From a bacterium (GTDB taxonomy: Bacteria > Dependentiae > Babeliae > Babeliales > RVW-14), in NCBI GenBank assembly GCA_010027825.1, contig RGUK01000012.1, positions 1 to 26,866 of the forward strand: a stretch of 26,866 nucleotides of DNA, in the 5' to 3' direction. The first letter of the stretch is position 1. Every line of letters starts with the position of its first letter. A model generated the notes under the pieces. That model saw only the letters and a program-made list of their open reading frames with translations. It made no database searches and was not told where the DNA came from. Both the position numbers and the translations under genes were made by a program. This document shows, piece after piece, positions 1 to 6,183 of this stretch.

Positions 1-37
1 CCGCTATTGTTACTTATTTACGCAGCGTTAACGCGGA

Positions 38-415
38 TTAACCGAAGATTTGAGGGCCGTAATCCGGCGTGTTTGAATCGGGCGCGCCGGTAAAGCCGCC
101 GCCTCCGCCACCGCCGGCGCCGCCACCACCGGCACCGCCACCACCTTGACCGCCACCGCCGGCACCACCACCTTGACCGCCACCGCCGGCACCACCACCA
201 CCAGCGCCGCCGCCGCCAGGCGCGTCATAATCCATGTCGACAAACATAAAACCCATGTTTTCGGTGATTACGATGTCTTGCGCCGTAACAGACGCGCCAA
301 TTGTCTGCAGTGTAACGCCCAACAACGTATACACAACGCCCGCAGCGGCGCCGGCGCACGGCTTATTTTGGGTGTCCAGTACAAGTTTGGAATCGTTCTT
401 GCCGGCCAGCCACAA
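38..415 (-). CDS. Tail tube protein, C-terminal part with poly-glycine tail (frameshifted)
   Basis: This frame encodes the second half of what looks like a contractile-tail tube protein. The stretch GASVTAQDIVITENMGFMFV followed by an acidic DMDY end resembles the C-terminal beta region of myovirus tube proteins. The only start is a TTG at 415 without a Shine-Dalgarno, and the frame is open upstream to about 505, so this is unlikely to be an independent gene. It overlaps the 363-629 frame, which carries the N-terminal half, and joining the two gives about 197 codons, reasonable for a tube protein (T4 gp19 is 163 aa) plus an extension. The last 45 or so residues before the PDYGPQIFG end are almost pure Gly with Ala and Gln. 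I am fairly sure of the family. Whether the break is an error, a mutation or programmed frameshifting cannot be decided here. Confidence 0.6.
   Translation of the reverse strand: MWLAGKNDSKLVLDTQNKPCAGAAAGVVYTLLGVTLQTIGASVTAQDIVITENMGFMFVDMDYDAPGGGGAGGGGAGGGGQGGGAGGGGQGGGGAGGGGAGGGGGGGFTGAPDSNTPDYGPQIFG
92..217 (-). repeat. Simple repeat encoding poly-glycine tail
   Basis: A low-complexity run of ccgccaccaccg-type units encodes Gly blocks separated by single Ala or Gln residues (GGGGAGGGGQ pattern) at the C-terminus of the tail tube protein. It is periodic at 12-15 nt, prone to slippage, and likely to vary between isolates. Confidence 0.85.
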
Positions 416-629
416 CCCGAGTAAACCGAGCTTCGCCTTTGCGCCGGTCGCCGACGTAGTAAACGTTTTGCGTGCCGATCTCGTAAAGCATGTTAACCGT
501 ACGAGTTAAAGTCCATTCGGCTGATTGTACAACCGCCCCAGTGGCCACGTCATTGCCAATTTTAAGCTGAACGTTTTCAGCTTTAATAACACCCTGCACG
601 CTTTGATTGTTACCGCCAAAAACAGACAT
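363..629 (-). CDS. Tail tube protein, N-terminal part (frameshifted)
   Basis: The gene directly follows the sheath gene (42 nt gap), the usual sheath-then-tube order of myoviruses, and has a strong Shine-Dalgarno (AAGGAG) eight bases before its ATG. The 88 residues begin MSVFGGNNQSVQGVI and contain TVNMLYEIGTQNVYYVG, which I associate with tube proteins that stack as hexameric rings inside the sheath. The frame ends early, after RVVAG and about 13 residues that do not look like tube protein. The rest of the protein continues one frame over (38-415). The two frames overlap from about 505 to 363, so a +1 shift anywhere there would restore one protein. An 88-residue tube protein would be too short to fold as the normal beta-barrel. 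Confidence 0.6.
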   Translation of the reverse strand: MSVFGGNNQSVQGVIKAENVQLKIGNDVATGAVVQSAEWTLTRTVNMLYEIGTQNVYYVGDRRKGEARFTRVVAGRQERFQTCTGHPK

Positions 630-670
630 TGTGTGTGCTCCTTTTTAAATTGTCGCAGTTGTATTGTTTG

Positions 671-3475
671 TTAGACCACCAAGTGCAGCTCAATGTTATT
701 GAGCGGCGCCGGAACCGAAATGGCTAGCACAATTTCAATCCGGTCTTTGAGCAGCGGGTGCAAACGCAAAACTTTAAGCGTTGCCCCGGTTATCGGCGCG
801 CCGAGCTCATTTGTATACACTTTTGTCAACAAATACCGCGCCGTGTCGCCAATTACGCCGCCCAGCAAATTAACCATACTCTGAGACGCGTTTGTCCGCC
901 CGATGTACGGCCGTAAAGTCCGCAAGAACAAGTAAGAAATAGCGTCAACGTTACGCCGAATAGACTCTTCCTTGTGGTTCACGTCGAGCGTGCTGGTCGT
1001 GAGCGCTTGCCGAGTATACGGCGTGCCCGTATTCGACTGCGTTACGATCCACGTGCCGGCCGCAGCAATGATGTTCAGCTGCGTCTCGTTAAAGTACTTG
1101 TACGACCGCGTGTAGTCGTCAAACCCGGCAACTTCGACGTTTGTCAGCGGCTGGTGCCCCAACACGCCAGAAGCCAACCCGGCCAACGCCGCAGCCAAAT
1201 AATAGCCCGGCTGAACTGTGCCGGCCTCGCCAACCTCGTCGGGCCAAACAGCGCAGATCCGCCGATTTGCCAGCGACCCAACCTGCGTCGCAATATCCTC
1301 GGCGATCTCCGTCCGCGTGCGCTCGTGATAAATCTCAACGCGCTGCGGCACCGTAACGGGCGCGTCCTCACCGCTGTACAAGAGCAGTGTGTTCTCCGAC
1401 AGCACACGGTCGACAACGTACTCTTCGTACGCCTGAGCGTTGAAGCCGTCGACAGCGAAGTTGTAACGGACTTTATCGCCGGGCTGCACGTTATTCGTAA
1501 TGAAATAACCGTTGCCAGACGTAACCTGCAGCTTCGTGTACTGCGTGCCGGTCGCCGCGGGATCGTCACCCAGCGTAGCGAGCACTTCAGCCGTCACAGT
1601 ATTGTCAGCAACGCCGCCGATCGTCACGCCCTTGCCGACCACCTGCGCAACCGGGCGGGCCTTTACCGCAACAAAGCCGCCCTTCCAATTGTCGGCAATC
1701 TCGTTCGATTCCGAATTAATGTGCGCGGCCCACAGGTCGATCACCTTGCGATCGAACGTAAGCGGCACAAGATTGTAAATATCGTCGCGGCCCTTGATGC
1801 GTTCCAGCACATAAGCCCAGCTGTCCAAGCTGTCCGGGTTGGCTACGGCGGTGTATTTCACAGAAATGCCGTTGCTGTTCGTAAGCGCCTTGTAAACGCC
1901 CCACTTCAGCGGATTGTCCGGATCGAGTTGGCCCGCAATCAGATCCAAATTCGCAACGGAATCCAGCGTGCCAACCTCGTCGGTCAGCGCGGTCAGCCAC
2001 TCGCGGTATTCGACGTACGCCGTGCCGCTGTAAACATTTAACGGCTGCTGCACACCGTTGGCCGTCCAACTCGGGTGATACGCCACCGCGCCTTCCTGCA
2101 AGCACAGCTGTGTGGCTTCTGTGTAATAGTTCGTTAACGGCGCGAAGCCAAGCCGGTTTTTTGTCAACGTAATGTTGTCTTTGATGTAAAACTCTACGTT
2201 GATGTGATTCGACGAGCCACGCATCGCGACCGGGAGGTCGTCCTGCAGGTAAATTTCATTGGCCGAGCCGGCAGCCGAAGCAACGCACGTGATGTACCAC
2301 TTATCGCCTTTGCGCAGCCCAAGGCCGTTGAAACTTACTTTGACGCCCTTGGTGCCGACGACAACCGCAGTAGCCGCGGCAGACACCGTGGTCGGGCCGG
2401 AAAAGTCGAGACCCTTGGCTGTCGTGACGCTGATCTCAGGAAGATCGGCAAACAGGCCGCCCTTGGTGCAAGTGACGATATAAACATCGTCGTTCGCGCC
2501 GGTGTAACCATTAAGCAGGTCAGTCGTCCCGACCGCAGTTGTGAAACTGGCGGCGGAGGCCGTAGCGTTTACGGCATCGAAGGCTTGCGATACAACCGCG
2601 CGCCACTTCTGGCCAATTGTTAACTTTGTTTGATCGTCAAACGTCACAGTCAACCCGCGGGTGCCGATCGTCGCAACGTTCGTAACGGGAATTACCTCGT
2701 CAACGTCGTCGGAGCCGCTGGCCGAGAGTACGCGAAGCACCGCAGAGTCGCAGCCCACCACCGCGCTCCGAACCACCTCAAAAGTGTACTCTTCGTTAAT
2801 GTAGCCCGAGGCCCAGCCGTTATAAGCCGTTCCAACGGTCACCACCGGCGCTGTGGCCGCGTCGCCGGTTACGAGCGTTACCGTGTGTGTGCTCGCGGTT
2901 GTCGCCTGATTTGTGCTGGCCGCCACCGCCGTCTTGATGCGCGAAGCAACCTTCTCGCTGCCGAACCCCGTGATGGTGGTCCACAGTTCGGTTTCCGCGC
3001 AATCGCCCGGGCGAATGTACGTCGCACGAACTACGTCGCCAACCTTTACGTCGCGATCGTTGAGTACGGCGCTCCGGGGATAAGCCGCGCCGTTCGACTT
3101 AAGCGCCAAAAAGCTCGACTTAAGTACGTTGTTTTCAGCCCGGTCGGCCGGATCTGTGAAATAAACAGCCGCGCCTGAGTTGCTGGTTGTGTCCGTCGCG
3201 GTGTTGTAATACTGCAGCAGCGCGCCGTCGATAAATACTTTCGTGTAGGTATCGTCGACGCGGGAGCCGGCGGTGCGCTGCGGCCACGCGTAAAACGTAT
3301 CGTGCAGCCGGTTATATTCGCCCAGCTTGGTGTAAGGTTTTTCGTCAACGTTGGTGTAGCGGTGCAGCACAGCCTGCGGGCCGGCAATATGCGCGCGCAA
3401 AGGAGAAGCAAACTCCGTCGGCGCAGCAGTGAAATCCTGGAAAACGAGTACTTGCGGCTTTACGTAGTCGGCCAT
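671..3475 (-). CDS. Tail sheath protein with large inserted domains
   Basis: This is the contractile sheath subunit, which surrounds the tail tube and shortens during infection. The C-terminal third (about 740-934) carries the sheath-type pattern: a long YYLAAALAGLASG helix, a region of regular strands, then LRPYIGRTNASQS and a last strand pair ending IELHLVV. The N-terminus (MADYVKPQVLVFQDF) fits the strand sheath proteins donate to neighbours. At 934 residues it is much longer than T4 gp18 (659). The extra length includes two tandem, mutually similar segments at about 215-300 and 318-402, each with a Gly-rich tyrosine start, an IGTRG/VGTKG turn and a GQKW/GDKW end. The start has AGGAG nine bases upstream. 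It follows the tail-terminator candidate and precedes the tube gene. Confidence 0.88.
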   Translation of the reverse strand: MADYVKPQVLVFQDFTAAPTEFASPLRAHIAGPQAVLHRYTNVDEKPYTKLGEYNRLHDTFYAWPQRTAGSRVDDTYTKVFIDGALLQYYNTATDTTSNSGAAVYFTDPADRAENNVLKSSFLALKSNGAAYPRSAVLNDRDVKVGDVVRATYIRPGDCAETELWTTITGFGSEKVASRIKTAVAASTNQATTASTHTVTLVTGDAATAPVVTVGTAYNGWASGYINEEYTFEVVRSAVVGCDSAVLRVLSASGSDDVDEVIPVTNVATIGTRGLTVTFDDQTKLTIGQKWRAVVSQAFDAVNATASAASFTTAVGTTDLLNGYTGANDDVYIVTCTKGGLFADLPEISVTTAKGLDFSGPTTVSAAATAVVVGTKGVKVSFNGLGLRKGDKWYITCVASAAGSANEIYLQDDLPVAMRGSSNHINVEFYIKDNITLTKNRLGFAPLTNYYTEATQLCLQEGAVAYHPSWTANGVQQPLNVYSGTAYVEYREWLTALTDEVGTLDSVANLDLIAGQLDPDNPLKWGVYKALTNSNGISVKYTAVANPDSLDSWAYVLERIKGRDDIYNLVPLTFDRKVIDLWAAHINSESNEIADNWKGGFVAVKARPVAQVVGKGVTIGGVADNTVTAEVLATLGDDPAATGTQYTKLQVTSGNGYFITNNVQPGDKVRYNFAVDGFNAQAYEEYVVDRVLSENTLLLYSGEDAPVTVPQRVEIYHERTRTEIAEDIATQVGSLANRRICAVWPDEVGEAGTVQPGYYLAAALAGLASGVLGHQPLTNVEVAGFDDYTRSYKYFNETQLNIIAAAGTWIVTQSNTGTPYTRQALTTSTLDVNHKEESIRRNVDAISYLFLRTLRPYIGRTNASQSMVNLLGGVIGDTARYLLTKVYTNELGAPITGATLKVLRLHPLLKDRIEIVLAISVPAPLNNIELHLVV

Positions 3476-3573
3476 GCTTCAATCTCCTAGAGAGGCATAA
3501 CGTTATTTTGTGTGCGGTTGGCGCCTGACAACAGTATATACAACACGCACGTTCGCAAAAAACAATTTGCAAA

Positions 3574-4287
3574 TTAATAATCAAGCAACTCAGACGCTTT
3601 AAAAACAATGCGTTTTAGTCGTGGCACTTGCGGTTGTAATTCCCACAACTCTTGCGCGATATAAGTAACAGTGATCGGTACGACATAGCCCTGCGCGGCT
3701 TCTTGCACCATTGCCAACCCGCCGATCTCACTTACATAAAATCGTAACAAATTCATCTGGTCAGTGATAATCGGCCCAAATGTTACAAGAAATTTCATGA
3801 CCTCAGTTGCCAGAAATTCCGCTTCGCCGCCGTGATGCGCTAAGCAATACAGTGAATGACTGCCCTGCCAAAACCCTAAGTAATTTGTAGCGCCTAGCGC
3901 GAGATCTGCCGAAGCATGGTCGCCAATTACCTGACGAGACCACTGCCAAGTATTTCGTTTAATTAAGATTGCCGGGCGTTTGTCGCTGTTGGTCGGATTC
4001 CAGCGCGTAATGCTCTCAATCAGCAACCCGATCTGATTTAACCCGCTATCTGATGGTTTCCAGCCGCCTAATTCTTCGATAATTCTGCGAACGCGCGCAT
4101 CATCGATATTGGCCGGGTCAGAAAAATGCGTAATTAAAAGTTGCCGCAGCAGGCCGGTCATTACGTGGGGCCGCATGCCGTAAGAACACAGCGCGCTGAC
4201 TTTGTCGATACGATTTTCAGGTGCGCTGCCGGCTGGAAATTGCGCTTCAATTTCCGGCGGGTTTAGCGGAGAGTCGCAGGTGCTCAT
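3574..4287 (-). CDS. Tail completion/terminator-like protein (tentative)
   Basis: This 237-residue soluble protein lies between a zinc-knuckle neck gene and the tail sheath, the slot where myoviruses usually keep the tail terminator or head-tail joining protein. The C-terminal half has a compact alpha/beta pattern: a strand, then SLYCLAHHGGEAEFLATEVM, a helix, an SEIG strand, and YVVPITVTYIAQELWEL followed by a short positively charged end. This is how many terminators look, with a strand-helix-strand core and a VPVTV-like strand. Residues 1-110 are unrecognised. The ATG at 4287 has only a poor Shine-Dalgarno (GAAAAAGACGACTTAC), and no better start exists before the upstream stop at about 4324. 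The role is inferred mainly from position. Confidence 0.5.
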   Translation of the reverse strand: MSTCDSPLNPPEIEAQFPAGSAPENRIDKVSALCSYGMRPHVMTGLLRQLLITHFSDPANIDDARVRRIIEELGGWKPSDSGLNQIGLLIESITRWNPTNSDKRPAILIKRNTWQWSRQVIGDHASADLALGATNYLGFWQGSHSLYCLAHHGGEAEFLATEVMKFLVTFGPIITDQMNLLRFYVSEIGGLAMVQEAAQGYVVPITVTYIAQELWELQPQVPRLKRIVFKASELLDY

Positions 4288-4413
4288 GTAAGTCGTCTTT
4301 TTCGGGTAATTTTGGCAGCAGGCTTATTTGCGGAATCAGCCGCAATTTTTTAAGCAATTTTTCGGGCGGGTTCGTTATTTTAATTGCCGGCTGTAATTGT
4401 TGCTTATTTCGCA

Positions 4414-5628
4414 TTAAATATTCCAAAAATCTTCTACTGCTTTAGTCGGTTTTGGGCTAGGCGGCGGGGCGATTTGAATTGGTGCAACGGGAACTACAGT
4501 CAGCGGTTTTAAATCGGGTCCGTATTCGCCAAGTTTTTCGTAAAGTACGCTGTAAGTCCCGGCAAATAGTTTTAACGCCAACCCCCAGCGCCCGTTCGCC
4601 ACCGTTGACGTTTGCGCCACAGCTAAATCACGATTTGGCAAACTGGGCGCCGCGGCATCGACATCAGCTTGCTTAAATACATAAACATTGGCGCCTTCTA
4701 CCGCGTAACCCGTGGCGTCAATATAAGCCAAACTATCATCCCCGCCGTAGTTTGAATCAACAATAATGTCGCCGCAGCCTTCTACGCTTTCTATCGGCCT
4801 AGGATCTCTATGCGCCGGCTCTCCGCCCACTTCAATGTTGTATACCGTATTGTTAAACGGCAACAAGCCCATCGTCACCTCATAGACAACCGGAACATTT
4901 CGAATCGTGGCGGCTACTTTAATTTGGTCAATTACCCAGCGCTCGTCGGTTGAGCCGTTTACCCAAATATCGCGTTTACTCAGCGCCGGGAAGCCGATCA
5001 CCCGGGCTGTCGTATAAGCGTTTTCCCGTGTAGCCCCTTTAACTTCAGTATCTACGCGTTCAGCATTAACCGTTGGCGCTAAATCCCAGCATTGAAGCGC
5101 AAGCGGCGGATGATAGCCAACTTCAAAACCCGTCCCCGCACATATTTTGCAGTTGTCATCCGTCACTTCTTGTGTCAACTCATCGCGGCAACGAGAACAC
5201 GGTTTTCCGTAGCGGTATTGCTTAATTAAATAACCCGGCACCGAAACAAGCCGGTGCCGAAGCTGCTCTTTGCGAATAATTTCTCGGCTTAATAACCAAT
5301 CGCGCTCCGTTAATTCACCTAAGCAGTTTGCCGCCTGTGAAACGTAAATATTATCCGGCGTCGTAAGCGTAACGCGATAATGAGTTAATAAATCCATTCC
5401 GCCTTCGCGCCATCCCGGGTCTAACGCGAAATAGCCGTTTGTAACCGGGTCGCCTACGTTTTGCCAATCAACAGCGGATTTAATTGGCGTATATCCGTAC
5501 TGTAATTGAAATACGTACGGCCCGGGCTCGCGGAATTGGGACTCTAGCTGCCACCACACTCGCGTTACGCCGCGAACCATGTGGTCTACAGAAATGCGGC
5601 GGAACGGATAAATGCGTTCTTGACTCAT
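4414..5628 (-). CDS. Neck/virion structural protein with zinc knuckle and Ig-like C-terminus
   Basis: The 404-residue protein carries a four-cysteine knuckle, CSRC at 144-147 and CKIC at 160-163 followed by AGTGF, which should bind one zinc ion. I associate this CxxC-x12-CxxC-GTGF arrangement with neck or head-tail region virion proteins of large myoviruses. Residues 1-125 are Trp- and Tyr-rich and beta-like. Residues about 300-378 (DATGYAVEGANVYVF, then NGRWGLALKLFAGTYSVLYE) form a carboxypeptidase-regulatory or CnaB-like beta-sandwich repeat. The tail is Pro-rich. There is no Shine-Dalgarno before the ATG, but a perfect TATAAT lies six bases upstream, so the mRNA may be leaderless. It is the first gene of the tail unit after the noncoding RNA region. 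Confidence 0.6.
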   Translation of the reverse strand: MSQERIYPFRRISVDHMVRGVTRVWWQLESQFREPGPYVFQLQYGYTPIKSAVDWQNVGDPVTNGYFALDPGWREGGMDLLTHYRVTLTTPDNIYVSQAANCLGELTERDWLLSREIIRKEQLRHRLVSVPGYLIKQYRYGKPCSRCRDELTQEVTDDNCKICAGTGFEVGYHPPLALQCWDLAPTVNAERVDTEVKGATRENAYTTARVIGFPALSKRDIWVNGSTDERWVIDQIKVAATIRNVPVVYEVTMGLLPFNNTVYNIEVGGEPAHRDPRPIESVEGCGDIIVDSNYGGDDSLAYIDATGYAVEGANVYVFKQADVDAAAPSLPNRDLAVAQTSTVANGRWGLALKLFAGTYSVLYEKLGEYGPDLKPLTVVPVAPIQIAPPPSPKPTKAVEDFWNI

Positions 5629-5634
5629 GGTTTA

Positions 5635-5663
5635 ATTATATCGCCGGACCTCTGATACCTAAA
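5635..5663 (-). promoter_or_regulatory. Candidate leaderless promoter for the 4414-5628 gene
   Basis: On the minus strand a perfect TATAAT (5640-5635) ends six bases before the ATG at 5628, and a weak -35 (TTTAGG, three of six matches) sits 17 bases upstream at 5663-5658. The predicted transcript start falls on or next to the ATG, which agrees with the absence of any Shine-Dalgarno. The -35 overlaps the U-run of the preceding terminator hairpin, so one unit ends and the next begins here. Confidence 0.4.
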
Positions 5664-5705
5664 AAAAGCGGGGGCCTACGTACTATGTCCGTAGGTCCCC
5701 GCTTT
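5661..5705 (-). terminator. Strong hairpin with U-run; also possible first helix of the plus-strand RNA
   Basis: Positions 5665-5680 and 5690-5705 form a 16-pair stem around a 9-nt loop. Read on the minus strand it is followed by seven T, a textbook intrinsic terminator placed just before the tail gene unit. On the plus strand one position pairs as G-U (5674 with 5696), while on the minus strand it is a C-A mismatch. The same stem could therefore also cap the 5-prime end of the plus-strand structured RNA. The plus strand has only three T after the stem. Confidence 0.7.
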
Positions 5706-6118
5706 GCCCCGACCACGAAATTACTCGCGTGGTCGGGCTCAGTGCTTGCCGGCCGAGACGGCAATACCCGTGAGGGAGTGCACTGAGAAAACGTGCCGCA
5801 ACCAATCGGCGGGGAGCGGCTGGCGAAAGCCTAGACGGACAACCGTCAGGCGACTTGGCATCGAGGGTTACCGGCGGCGCAACCGATTCTATTGCCGCCG
5901 GGCCGATCGATGACGAACAGCACGGGTCCCGCAAATATTACAGCGTCGATTCGAAAGCTCGACGTTCGCTGTTTCCAAATGCTTTTGACCCTGTGGCACG
6001 CTGTTCCGTGCCAGTCCGCGTTACGCCTGTGCAAGTAGGCGTTTCAAAGCCGACCGCGGCGGCTATGATCAGCTTTTGCTTCCGACAGCTCGACGACGTA
6101 CGCAGGGACCGCTGATTA
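5665..6118 (+). ncRNA. Putative large structured noncoding RNA, family unrecognised
   Basis: No plausible gene lies here on either strand, but consecutive perfect stems fill it: CCCGACCACG/CGTGGTCGGG (5708-5717/5728-5737); a three-way junction closed by CTCAGTGC/GCACTGAG (5738-5745/5780-5787) holding TTGCCG/CGGCAA and CCC-GTGA-GGG; GGC-GAAA-GCC (5822-5831); GACGG/CCGTC (5834-5847); CATCGA/TCGATG (5859-5864/5907-5912) enclosing CCGGCGGC/GCCGCCGG (5871-5878/5894-5901); CGTCGA/TCGACG (5944-5964); TGGCACG/CGTGCCA (5994-6013); ACGCCTGT-GCAA-GTAGGCGT (6023-6042); AGCCG/CGGCT (6048-6064); ATCAGC/GCTGAT (6068-6073/6111-6116). Three hairpins end in GNRA loops (GUGA, GAAA, GCAA) only on the plus strand, and G-U pairs extend helices only on that strand (6029/6036, 6030/6035, 6067/6117). 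The RNA would therefore run opposite to its neighbours. RNase P, tmRNA, tRNA and intron signatures are not visible. GOLLD- or ROOL-type phage RNAs are possible relatives I cannot test. Ends are approximate. Confidence 0.7.
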
Positions 6119-6138
6119 GGCGCTGCGTAGAAGTTTTT

Positions 6139-6178
6139 AAAACTGCACTGGCTCCCTCCTTTAAAGAGCCTGCGTGCA
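6139..6178 (-). terminator. Terminator after the VWA gene
   Basis: On the minus strand, six bases after the stop of the VWA gene, TGCAC-GCA-GGCTC pairs with GAGCC-A-GTGCA around a 11-nt loop and is followed by GTTTTAAAAAC. This gives a moderate intrinsic terminator closing the three-gene cassette and separating it from the structured RNA region. The loop contains an AGGAGG sequence, but no usable start follows it. Confidence 0.55.
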
Positions 6179-6183
6179 CGTCG

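Noticed and set aside
974..2041. 355-residue plus-strand frame opposite the sheath gene
   Set aside because: The sheath frame has a Shine-Dalgarno, correct context and recognisable family features; the opposite frame is Arg/Val-rich shadow sequence with no start signal.
3520..3545. TATACT upstream of the sheath gene (3538-3533), and a second TATACT before the 9189-10199 gene (near 10231-10236), as possible -10 boxes
   Set aside because: Neither has a recognisable -35 at 16-18 bases, and two short AT-rich hexamers are expected by chance.
5944..5964. TTCGAAA loop on a 6-bp stem looks like a tRNA T-arm
   Set aside because: Loop is nine nucleotides, no acceptor stem or anticodon arm fits around it, so it is a T-loop-like hairpin at most.
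5704..6115. Short frames on both strands across the structured RNA region
   Set aside because: No ribosome-binding site, Arg/Cys-rich unnatural composition, mutually overlapping, and the nucleotide pattern is explained better by stems and loops.
6150..6170. AGGAGG on the minus strand as a ribosome-binding site
   Set aside because: It lies in the terminator loop and the only nearby start (GTG) meets a stop after two codons.
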